Counted from the first letter of the stretch, positions 1-7,166 are shown. The stretch is DNA of 7,734 nucleotides from Spirochaetota bacterium (GCA_026990615.1 JALXDB010000106.1:1-7734), one strand, 5' to 3'. The notes: generated by a model from the letters alone, not told the origin. A program made the numbers and translations.

Positions 1-1237
1 ATACAGATTTGATGTCATAGAACCATGCTATAAGGATGGCCTCAAGCAATCCAACGATTATTAACCCCCAGTTCATCCAGTGGTCAACAACATCGAGCCA
101 GTATAACCCTCCTTTCGAACTGTACAGTAGCCCGATAATGAATCCCACAAAGCATACCCAGAATGTGGCAGTTTCTCTCTTCATTTTGAAGGAATCTTTT
201 AATCCGGTAACAATTGCTTCAACAAGAGAAAAGGCTGAGTCGATACCCAGTGTGAACAGCATAAGGAAGAAGAATATACCAATCAGAGACTGAACCACAA
301 CGCCTCCGGGAAGATTGGCAATTGCCGTCGGGTAGATAACAAAGGCGAGTCCCACTCCCGCACCGGCAATGTTATTTACGGGCTGATTTGTTGCTACTGC
401 AAGGTAGCCCAGTGTTGAGAATACAGCAAATCCTGCAAAAAAGGATGTTGCGCAGTTGGCAAAGGAAACAACCCATGCGTTGGTGTTGATGTCTGATTCT
501 TTGGGCATATAAGACGCATAGGCAATCATTATCCCAAATCCCAGTGAGAGGGAGAAGAATATCTGTCCGTATGCTGCAAGCCACACATTTGGTTTTAGAA
601 GCTGGGAGAAGTCAGGATTAAGATAGTAGTTTAAACCGGTTGATGCTCCCTTCAGAGTTATGCCCCTTATTAAAAGAATGGCAAGAAGTACCCATGGGAG
701 ACCAACCGTCCAGTTGACAACTTTTCCTACAACTTTTACGCCCTTGAAGATTATAAAGAATATGGCAACCCATGTGATAAGATTGCCTATCAGGATTGGA
801 ACCCTTATTCCTCCAAGGTGCCAGATGCTGTCGGATATACCGAGGACATTTCCGAAAAAGAAGTCTTTTTCTTTGCCCGCCCATTTAACTCCGAAGGACT
901 GAACAAGGTAATCGAGTGACCATGCCATAACCACCGTATAGTAGAATGTGATCATGGCTGCAACACCCAGAGCAAACCAGCCAATAAAGTTACTCCTTTT
1001 TCTGATAAATCCGTACGCCTCTGTTGGCCCGTGCTGATACCTGATGCCCAGGTAGTATTCGAGGGCTACCAGAGGAATACCGGTGGTGATAAGAGCAATT
1101 ATGTAAGGAATTAAAAAAGCACCCCCACCATTGGAATAGGCCATGTAAGGAAATCGCCAGACATTACCAAGACCGATAGCCGATCCAATGGCGGCCATAA
1201 CAAATGCACCTCGTTTTTCCCACCGTTCTCTAGCCAT
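1..1237 (-). CDS. Sodium-dependent NSS/SNF family amino-acid transporter (C-terminus cut by window edge)
   Basis: Integral inner-membrane symporter of the neurotransmitter:sodium symporter (LeuT-fold) family; it should import an amino acid with Na+. I translated the reverse strand: the frame is open from ATG at 1237 to the window edge, giving 412 codons, so TM12 and the tail are missing. TM1 carries GSAIGLGNVWRFPY (residues 18-31), TM2 starts with GGGAFLIPY (37-45), TM6 has GQIFFSLSLGFG (224-235), TM7 has NCATSFFAG (261-269) and TM8 has LGIDSAFSLVEA (330-341). By alignment with LeuT, A20, N25, S229 and N261 match the Na1 ligands. G22, where amine transporters have Asp, suggests an amino-acid rather than a monoamine substrate. 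Residues at the chloride and Na2 positions resemble animal transporters (see findings). AGGGAGG lies 6 bases before the ATG and fixes the start. The gene diverges from the phosphoesterase gene. The exact substrate cannot be read from the sequence. Confidence 0.95.
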   Translation of the reverse strand, partial: MARERWEKRGAFVMAAIGSAIGLGNVWRFPYMAYSNGGGAFLIPYIIALITTGIPLVALEYYLGIRYQHGPTEAYGFIRKRSNFIGWFALGVAAMITFYYTVVMAWSLDYLVQSFGVKWAGKEKDFFFGNVLGISDSIWHLGGIRVPILIGNLITWVAIFFIIFKGVKVVGKVVNWTVGLPWVLLAILLIRGITLKGASTGLNYYLNPDFSQLLKPNVWLAAYGQIFFSLSLGFGIMIAYASYMPKESDINTNAWVVSFANCATSFFAGFAVFSTLGYLAVATNQPVNNIAGAGVGLAFVIYPTAIANLPGGVVVQSLIGIFFFLMLFTLGIDSAFSLVEAIVTGLKDSFKMKRETATFWVCFVGFIIGLLYSSKGGLYWLDVVDHWMNWGLIIVGLLEAILIAWFYDIKSV

Positions 1238-1243
1238 TACATA

Positions 1244-1250
1244 CCTCCCT
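1244..1250 (-). promoter_or_regulatory. Shine-Dalgarno site of the NSS transporter
   Basis: On the minus strand this reads AGGGAGG, six bases before ATG at 1237. It is a near-perfect anti-16S match and decides the start; the TM1 motif begins about 18 residues later, as is usual for the family. Confidence 0.85.
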
Positions 1251-1485
1251 TATTAATTAATTTTATGTTACTACTTCCCATTTAAAATTAGATAAATAAG
1301 TCATTTACGAAGCCTTTATACGATTAGAAATCAAAATAAAGAAAACAAAAAGCAAGTAAAATTAAACTCAGGTACAATGAAAAATACAGGTTGAATACAA
1401 TTTTAAAGCATTTATATTTATATCATCATTTAAAATTATTGTCAAATTATCTATGAGTCTTAGCAAAAATATTAAATTAATTATT

Positions 1486-1509
1486 AAATTATATGTAAAA
1501 TTATATGTA
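1486..1509 (+). repeat. Perfect tandem repeat, 2 x 12 bases
   Basis: AAATTATATGTA occurs twice, head to tail with no gap (1486-1497 and 1498-1509), 54 bases before the phosphoesterase start. It could be an operator or part of the promoter, or a slippage product in AT-rich DNA. No function can be assigned from the sequence. Confidence 0.75.
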
Positions 1510-1562
1510 GAGGAGCTTAAACTTCTGTAGAATTTTAAACTAAAAGAAGGTTTTATTATAAA

Positions 1563-2153
1563 ATGAGAATAGGCAGAATAGTTAAGGAGTTGAAGAATAC
1601 AAGGGGTGAAATTATTGTTCATATCAGTGATACTCCTTCAATGGTAATTTCGTATGTGGTTAACCTTGTTAACCGATTAAGAGCAAAGTATCTTATTCAT
1701 ACGGGTGATTTTGTGGACGAGATGAAATCGTCACATCCTTTGTACAGCAGCAAAGGGTACAGTAAAAAACTTGAAAATCTTATTAGAAAACTAACGTTGA
1801 GCAGTGCCGAATACATATACATGATTCCTGGAAATCACGATGAAGTTGAGTTTATCTCGGGATTTTCTGAGAAAATAAAAATAATACCTGAGGGCACGGT
1901 TATTGAAATCGATAACCTTGTTATATCCACTGCCCATAAATATGAGAATTTAAAAATTGTGAATCAGGATGAAAAGAGGGTGATCTATATGTACGGGCAC
2001 AACTGTTACAGTGTAGACAGTATGAATTATTTAAACGGGTATTGTTCAATAAATATTATTGTCACGAAGCCATATGGAGTGTTTAAGTTGAAATATCCCT
2101 TCTTAACCGATTTTCTAAGGGGGAATTATTCACACTTTCGGAAGGGGCTTTAG
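1563..2153 (+). CDS. Calcineurin-like metallophosphoesterase family protein, atypical metal site
   Basis: A 196-residue cytoplasmic protein with the motif series of the calcineurin-like phosphoesterase superfamily, which hydrolyses phosphate mono- or diesters with two metal ions. Visible motifs in order: VHISDTP (19-25, motif I), TGDFVDE (47-53, motif II), PGNHDE (89-94, motif III), AHKYE (124-128, the motif IV His) and YGHN (144-147, motif V). Family proteins normally have DxH in motif I and GHxH in motif V; here these are D23-T24-P25 and G145-H146-N147-C148, so one metal site lacks two ligands. The start ATG at 1563 is the only possible one before motif I: a stop lies at 1536-1538 in frame and the next Met is residue 27. 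AAGAAGG is 12 bases upstream, rather far. No signal peptide or membrane segment is seen. The fold assignment is good; substrate and activity are unknown. Confidence 0.8.
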   Translation: MRIGRIVKELKNTRGEIIVHISDTPSMVISYVVNLVNRLRAKYLIHTGDFVDEMKSSHPLYSSKGYSKKLENLIRKLTLSSAEYIYMIPGNHDEVEFISGFSEKIKIIPEGTVIEIDNLVISTAHKYENLKIVNQDEKRVIYMYGHNCYSVDSMNYLNGYCSINIIVTKPYGVFKLKYPFLTDFLRGNYSHFRKGL

Positions 2154-2183
2154 ACAAAACAAAATATAAAATATTAGTTTTGT
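2154..2183 (+). terminator. AT-rich inverted repeat directly after the phosphoesterase stop codon
   Basis: ACAAAAC (2154-2160) pairs perfectly with GTTTTGT (2177-2183); inside, AATAT (2163-2167) pairs with ATATT (2171-2175) around AAA. Together this is a 12-bp interrupted hairpin starting at the base after the TAG. It may end transcription or protect the 3' end, but the stem is AT-rich and no clean U-run follows, so a classical terminator is not proved. Confidence 0.35.
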
Positions 2184-2395
2184 TGGCTACAGGTTTGCAA
2201 AGATAAGTAGATTTAAAAGATCTGTAAAAGTACCGATATTAATAAGCATTTAAAAGGATTCAGCTCAAAATAATTAGATAAGGCCAATGTAGAGTTTTCA
2301 ATTTAAAAAATACATAATGTTATGTTATCAATAATATCAAAATAACGTGTAATTCATATATTAATATTTAGAAACTCTAGTTTCGCCCTAGATAC

Positions 2396-2424
2396 TTGGA
2401 TAGCTATTTTAAGATTAATTTAAT
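2396..2424 (+). promoter_or_regulatory. Predicted sigma70-type promoter of the unknown gene
   Basis: TTGGAT (2396-2401) and TTTAAT (2419-2424) are separated by exactly 17 bases and match the -35 and -10 consensus at four and five of six positions. Transcription would begin near 2431, about 40 bases before ATG 2471. In AT-rich DNA such matches arise by chance, but spacing and position fit well. Confidence 0.45.
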
Positions 2425-2459
2425 TTTAGCGGTTACAATAATAGTGGTCAATGATAACT

Positions 2460-2466
2460 GGAGAAG
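2460..2466 (+). promoter_or_regulatory. Shine-Dalgarno site that sets the start at 2471
   Basis: GGAGAAG ends four bases before ATG 2471 (its GGAG core is seven bases away). The alternative in-frame TTG at 2396 has no such site, so this element decides the start codon. Confidence 0.75.
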
Positions 2467-2470
2467 CAAG

Positions 2471-3448
2471 ATGCTGTTTATAAGGTTTGCCTCTCAAATT
2501 GCTTTTTTAAAATGCTTGAATAAAGAAACGGTGGAGAGATTCCTGCTTAATAAATTAAATGGAAAATCTGAGAATTACAGAGAGGCCGTGAGCGAGGGCG
2601 ACGAGTGCTCAACAGTGGTCTTTTTAAAGCCTAAAGAAAATATAGGAGATGATCTGTCAGGTGAAAATGTTATAATTCTGGATAGAGAGGTGAGGTATGT
2701 GATGGAGGAGCTTTTAAACTGGCCTGGAAGAAGCGCCATAGAGAAGTTTGAACTCTCACCTTCTATTATTCTAATGCGGTTTATAGAGGACTGGACCAAA
2801 ATTTATGATGAGTTAAAGGAGAGGTATAACGCCATCAGTATGGATTTCCACAGAGCAATTCAACTTGATGGGGAGGGAAACACCATAGTGGCCCTTACAA
2901 AAAAGTCCCTGCACAGCAGGATTGGTCCCGACGACCTTATGAACCCGCCGATAGTGGCCGGCATATCACCCTCCGAGCTTTACAGAGATCTCAAGGATGA
3001 TGTTTTAATTTATCTGAGCAAGTCCACAGGTGATAAAAACTGGTATGAGCTTTCTATAAGCATATATTCTAAAGAGGGGGATTATAAGTTTCATTACGAG
3101 AGGGTAAGCCAGGTTTTGAACGAGCTGGAGGTTGGTCTGTTGCTTCACGAGGGGTGGACAGTTGACCATCCATTTGTTCTTGTAACTGTAGCCGTTTACC
3201 AGTTGACTTTTCTGTCAATTTTTGACCCAATTGAGATAAAAAAGATACTTCTGGGGCTGGAATACAACAAAGAGGGCAAGAGGGTTGTTGACCTGGATCT
3301 CTATCATAAGAAGAAAAAGATCTCCTGGACTGAAAAAGAGATTAAAAAATATGGAAAGGACCGGAAAGAGGTTGGCCTTCATTTCAGAAATGAACTTATA
3401 AAAAAGCTTCCCGAGATTACTGTTAAAAGATATCTTGATTTAAGTTAA
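2471..3448 (+). CDS. Protein of unknown function, 325 residues
   Basis: I do not recognise this protein. From ATG 2471 it has 325 residues, beginning MLFIRFASQIAFLKC. The reading frame extends upstream to a TTG at 2396, but that stretch overlaps the predicted promoter, looks non-coding and has no ribosome binding site. There is no signal peptide; one strongly hydrophobic stretch (about 234-251) could be a buried helix or a single membrane segment. The N-terminal third mixes short hydrophobic strands with acidic turns (for example VVFLKP at 49-54 and NVIILD at 66-71); a helical acidic part follows (about 96-120). The last 50 residues are very basic, with KKKK at 280-283 and W286, which could contact nucleic acid, though this is only a guess. 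Codon use resembles the neighbouring metabolic genes more than the AT-rich spacers, so it is a real gene. Neighbours on both sides give no clear functional link. Confidence 0.8.
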   Translation: MLFIRFASQIAFLKCLNKETVERFLLNKLNGKSENYREAVSEGDECSTVVFLKPKENIGDDLSGENVIILDREVRYVMEELLNWPGRSAIEKFELSPSIILMRFIEDWTKIYDELKERYNAISMDFHRAIQLDGEGNTIVALTKKSLHSRIGPDDLMNPPIVAGISPSELYRDLKDDVLIYLSKSTGDKNWYELSISIYSKEGDYKFHYERVSQVLNELEVGLLLHEGWTVDHPFVLVTVAVYQLTFLSIFDPIEIKKILLGLEYNKEGKRVVDLDLYHKKKKISWTEKEIKKYGKDRKEVGLHFRNELIKKLPEITVKRYLDLS

Positions 3449-3496
3449 AATAGTAATATCTTGTTTTTTAATTAAAGAACTGATCTCATTAGGCGA

Positions 3497-3520
3497 CTTT
3501 TATCTTATAGCTTTTATCTT
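3497..3520 (+). repeat. Direct repeat CTTTTATCTT upstream of ilvE
   Basis: CTTTTATCTT occurs at 3497-3506 and again at 3511-3520, four bases apart (14-base period), 33 bases before the ilvE start. The core TATCTT also appears at 3431-3436 and 3457-3462. It could be a regulator site in the ilvE control region. No clear -35/-10 pair was found in the 104-base gap before ilvE. Confidence 0.55.
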
Positions 3521-3552
3521 GAATCTGAGTAATAAGTTCAAAGGGGGAAAAT

Positions 3553-4566
3553 ATGAAAAAAATTGATTGGGATAATCTGGGATTTGATATCAATGCGGCC
3601 GAAAAAATGTTTGTGGCAAATTACAAAGACGGCAGATGGGATGAAGGTGAGATAGTCGATTACGGTAAGATATCTATATATCCCTCTGCTGTTGTATTAA
3701 ATTACGGGCAGGGAATATTTGAGGGAATGAAAGCCTACAGAACAAAAGATGGTAGAATTGCAATGTTCAGACCCTACGACAATGCAAAGCGCCTCAATAT
3801 GGGATGTGAAAGATTGTGTATGCCCACAATAGATGAAGATTTTTTTGTTAAGTCCATTGAAAGTCTTTTAAAGGTAAATGAAGATTATATACCTCCCTAT
3901 GGAAAGGGTGATCTATATATAAGACCCATTCTGTTCGGGTCCGGAGAAATGCTCGGGGTAAACCCTGCAACGGAGTACACCTTTATCATATATATGTCAC
4001 CTGTTGGTCCATATTTTAAGGGTGGGTTTAACGGTATCAAACTTGAAATAAGGAAAGATTACCACCGTGCTCCGCTCTATGGCTCCGGTGGAATCAAGGC
4101 AATAGGGAATTATGCTGTCTCTCTATATCCGAAAAAGGTTGTAAAAAGGAACGGTTACGATGAGGTTATATACCTTGATGCAAAAACTTCCACCTATATC
4201 GAAGAGGTCGGTTCTGCTAACTTTTTTATGCTGAAAGATGGAGTTCTTTCTACACCCAGATTATCCGGTTCTATCCTACCGGGGATAACAAGAGATTCTG
4301 TGCTTAAGATAGCCAGGGATGTATTTGGACTTACCCCCCTTGAAAGAGATATAAGATACGATGAGATTTACGATGCAGATGAACTCTTCTGTACCGGAAC
4401 AGCCGCAGTCATTACTCCAATATCGCTGGTGGCCTATGACGGTGAGGAGCATACTATTGGTGATGGTAGGCCCGGTGAGATTACAAAGAAGATGTACGAT
4501 GAGCTAAAGGGTATACAACTTGGTGAAAAAGAGGACAGATACGGATGGTTCTACGAGGTGAAGTAA
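3553..4566 (+). CDS. ilvE: Branched-chain amino acid aminotransferase (class IV, PLP-dependent)
   Basis: Catalyses reversible transamination between leucine, isoleucine or valine and 2-oxoglutarate; cytoplasmic, the last step of branched-chain amino acid synthesis and the first of their breakdown. The 337-residue sequence shows the family landmarks: YGQGIFEGMKAYRTKDG (52-68), FRPYDNAKRL (72-81), YIRPILFGSGEMLGV (122-136), the PLP-binding lysine K182 in GGIKAIGNYA, E218 in EEVGSANFF, PGITRDS (243-249) and the phosphate-binding CTGTAAVITPI (280-290). The layout follows the longer, eukaryote-like BCAT type (E. coli IlvE is about 309 residues). The redox-active CxxC of mammalian BCATs is absent. 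AGGGGG lies five bases before ATG 3553, a strong site. The aldolase gene follows after 153 bases in the same direction with no obvious terminator between. Family assignment is very sure; preference within branched-chain substrates is not visible. Confidence 0.95.
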   Translation: MKKIDWDNLGFDINAAEKMFVANYKDGRWDEGEIVDYGKISIYPSAVVLNYGQGIFEGMKAYRTKDGRIAMFRPYDNAKRLNMGCERLCMPTIDEDFFVKSIESLLKVNEDYIPPYGKGDLYIRPILFGSGEMLGVNPATEYTFIIYMSPVGPYFKGGFNGIKLEIRKDYHRAPLYGSGGIKAIGNYAVSLYPKKVVKRNGYDEVIYLDAKTSTYIEEVGSANFFMLKDGVLSTPRLSGSILPGITRDSVLKIARDVFGLTPLERDIRYDEIYDADELFCTGTAAVITPISLVAYDGEEHTIGDGRPGEITKKMYDELKGIQLGEKEDRYGWFYEVK

Positions 4567-4719
4567 AACATGTTTTTGATTGGCAAGATTTAACATATAG
4601 AGGTATTTATACACAAGAAAGCTAAGGAATCGCGCAAAAGGTTTAAAAAGCGGTTTAAATAAAGTGGGTAAAGATTTTTGTTAAGAAGTTTTATAAAATT
4701 GAGTATCAGGAAATTGTAA
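4567..4719 (+). other. Intergenic gap between ilvE and the aldolase gene
   Basis: The 153 bases are AT-rich, with no GC-rich hairpin and no well-spaced promoter. AGGA at 4708-4711 is the ribosome binding site for ATG 4720, eight bases away. Whether the aldolase is read from the ilvE transcript or its own promoter cannot be decided here. Confidence 0.5.
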
Positions 4720-5568
4720 ATGGCACTTGTAACGCTCAAGGAAATTCTGGAGGATGCCGATAGGAGGGGATACGCCGTTGGGTCCTTCAATATGGTGAGT
4801 TTTGGTTTTCTAAATGGAATACTCGAGGCTGCCGAGGAAGAAAGGTCTCCCGTTATACTGAGCGTTGCAGAAGTCCATCTGCCCCATATGGATATTGAGC
4901 AGTTTGCTCCGGTAGCTGTTGAAAGCGCCAAAAAGGCGAGCGTACCTGTTGCGTTTCATCTTGACCACGGATTGCACTTTGAAATTATCATAAGAGCTAT
5001 AAAATGGGGATTTACCTCCGTCATGTACGATGGTTCATCTCTCGATTATGAGGAGAATGTCAAGAATACAGAACTGCTTTCAAGAATTGTAAAGGCTGCA
5101 GGACTCAGTATAGAGGCGGAGCTCGGTAGAGTTGGGGGAGAGGAGGGGAGCGAAGGTGCTAATGTTAATGAGGAGTTTTTTACTGATCCCGAACTTGCAG
5201 AAATATTCGTTGATAGGACGAATATCGATGCTCTTGCTGTCGCTGTCGGAAATGCCCATGGATTTTATAAAAGGAAGCCTAAACTCGATTTCGAAAGAAT
5301 AAAGAAGATAAAAGAAAGGTGCGGGATTCCTCTTGTTTTACACGGAGGGTCGGGTCTGAGTGATGAGGATTTTATCCGAGCCATAAGGATGGGAATATCC
5401 AAGGTGAATTTCTTTACAGGTATGACCTACGCCGCAGTTCAGAGAATAAAGGAGTTCATAAAAACAGATCCGAAGGGGTATGAGTGGATAGCCCTTGAAG
5501 CAAAAAATGCTATAAAGGATGTTGTGAGGGAGAAAATGAGGATATTTGGGAGTTCCGGCAGGGGATAA
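4720..5568 (+). CDS. Class II (zinc) ketose-bisphosphate aldolase, GatY/KbaY/Fba-like
   Basis: Zn2+-dependent aldolase that splits or forms a ketose 1,6-bisphosphate (fructose or tagatose) from dihydroxyacetone phosphate and glyceraldehyde 3-phosphate; cytoplasmic, glycolysis/gluconeogenesis. The 282 residues match the family length and the key residues keep the numbering of E. coli GatY/KbaY: D82 and H83 in HLDHG, E132 and E134 in IEAELGRVGG, H180 in GNAHGFY and H208 in LHGGSG. GSFN (21-24) is the usual N-terminal motif. The segment before the C-terminal helices reads KVNFFTGM (228-235), where typical members have N-x-x-T-D/E, so substrate choice may differ. The start at 4720 has AGGA eight bases upstream. 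galE follows after only 48 bases, which suggests cotranscription and a role in hexose supply. Class II aldolase is sure; fructose versus tagatose versus another sugar is open, so no symbol is given. Confidence 0.92.
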   Translation: MALVTLKEILEDADRRGYAVGSFNMVSFGFLNGILEAAEEERSPVILSVAEVHLPHMDIEQFAPVAVESAKKASVPVAFHLDHGLHFEIIIRAIKWGFTSVMYDGSSLDYEENVKNTELLSRIVKAAGLSIEAELGRVGGEEGSEGANVNEEFFTDPELAEIFVDRTNIDALAVAVGNAHGFYKRKPKLDFERIKKIKERCGIPLVLHGGSGLSDEDFIRAIRMGISKVNFFTGMTYAAVQRIKEFIKTDPKGYEWIALEAKNAIKDVVREKMRIFGSSGRG

Positions 5569-6597
<1,029 letters not shown>

Positions 6598-6822
6598 AAC
6601 CGGTCTTAAAAGCCTGCTTGCAGCTATATATCCTCATAGTTTTAATCGTTTGAATTACTATTGTTGACCAGAGCTGCGAAAAATTTTAGACCCGCATAAA
6701 AGCGTATTATTTGTATTTGTTCAATTTGGTGTCTGTAATGACACAAAAATAAACCTTTAATATTTGCAGGGAGTTTATGTGCTTTACCTGTATATTTTAG
6801 AGATGTGTTGGTGTTATTAGGA

Positions 6823-6849
6823 CTGTTTATCTGAAGCTTTCATGAACAG
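6823..6849 (+). other. Interrupted inverted repeat able to form an 11-bp hairpin
   Basis: CTGTTTA (6823-6829) pairs with TGAACAG (6843-6849) with one G-U pair; after a two-base bulge, TGAA (6832-6835) pairs with TTCA (6839-6842) around GCT. No U-run follows, so it is not a typical terminator. AAGCTTT recurs about 20 bases downstream. It may be part of an RNA structure or a protein-binding dyad. Confidence 0.4.
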
Positions 6850-7092
6850 ATTAAAGCTTTGTTTGTCTCTTATTTTTACTGAAATTAATAAACATTGAGT
6901 TTTTGCGGTATCTTGCTTCCAGTTTATTTTTCGGTCGGGTGTAGGGCTTTTTATTTAAAAGTGCGAAAGTTATTTTACGTTATTGTGTTTTTATTGTTGT
7001 TTGATGCCGGATGTAAGAAACCACTGTTTATGTTTTTTTGTAAGTGTGGGGATAATATTAAAACTACTGTCCGTACCACATTATTAAAATCA

Positions 7093-7122
7093 TTTAAATT
7101 CAACAAACATTTATGGTATAGT
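7093..7122 (+). promoter_or_regulatory. Extended -10 promoter of the ZIP transporter gene
   Basis: TGGTATAGT (7114-7122) is an extended -10 element: TG, one base, then TATAGT, which matches five of six consensus positions. TTTAAA (7093-7098) is a weak -35 at 18 bases. Transcription would start near 7129, leaving a leader of about 38 bases before ATG 7167. No recognisable Zur or Fur operator overlaps it. Confidence 0.6.
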
Positions 7123-7156
7123 AATTGAACTGGTATTACTTGTTTACCCCTATTCT

Positions 7157-7163
7157 GGAGGAG
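7157..7163 (+). promoter_or_regulatory. Shine-Dalgarno site of the ZIP gene
   Basis: GGAGGAG stands directly upstream of ATG 7167; its GGAGG core is five bases from the start codon. This is the strongest ribosome binding site in the window and fixes the start. Confidence 0.85.
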
Positions 7164-7166
7164 TTT

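Larger units (their letters stand above)
1238..1562. other. Divergent AT-rich intergenic region
   Basis: This 325-base spacer separates the minus-strand transporter from the plus-strand phosphoesterase, so both promoters should lie here. I see no convincing ORF. On the minus strand a TATAAA (1315-1320) could be a -10 box for the transporter, but no good -35 stands 16-18 bases before it; the DNA further upstream is T-rich on that strand. Toward the phosphoesterase there is a tandem 12-base repeat (1486-1509) and a possible leader hairpin (1520-1552), both listed separately. Neither promoter can be placed with confidence. Confidence 0.6.
2184..2470. other. AT-rich intergenic region before the unknown gene
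   Basis: The 287 bases between the hairpin and ATG 2471 are very AT-rich, with short repeats such as ATGTTATGTTAT near 2320, and hold no believable ORF. The right end holds the predicted promoter and ribosome binding site of the following gene. Confidence 0.6.
6598..7166. other. Long intergenic region between galE and the ZIP gene
   Basis: This 569-base stretch has no convincing gene. A frame at 6895-7128 (TTG start) lacks a ribosome binding site; a shorter version from GTG 6961 would give a lipoprotein-like small peptide (see findings). A small hairpin, GTGTC (6729-6733) with GACAC (6740-6744), and a larger one at 6823-6849 are present. No strong terminator follows galE. The right end holds the ZIP promoter. 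The stretch is T-rich on the plus strand, and a small RNA here is possible but not shown. Confidence 0.55.

Noticed and set aside
36..902. Plus- and minus-strand frames of 70-88 codons within the left region
   Set aside because: They overlap the NSS transporter, whose minus-strand frame is open throughout and fits the family along its whole length.
1368..1622. Minus-strand 84-codon frame in the divergent spacer
   Set aside because: Low-complexity Asn/Ile/Leu/Ser product from AT-rich DNA with no ribosome site; it also overlaps the start of the phosphoesterase gene.
6612..6621. CTGC-TT-GCAG inverted repeat as a terminator after galE
   Set aside because: The loop is only two bases, the stem four, and no U-run follows.
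6895..7128. 77-codon frame from TTG 6895
   Set aside because: No Shine-Dalgarno site, odd Cys-rich composition and its end overlaps the ZIP promoter. Only the shorter lipoprotein-like part is kept as a weak finding.
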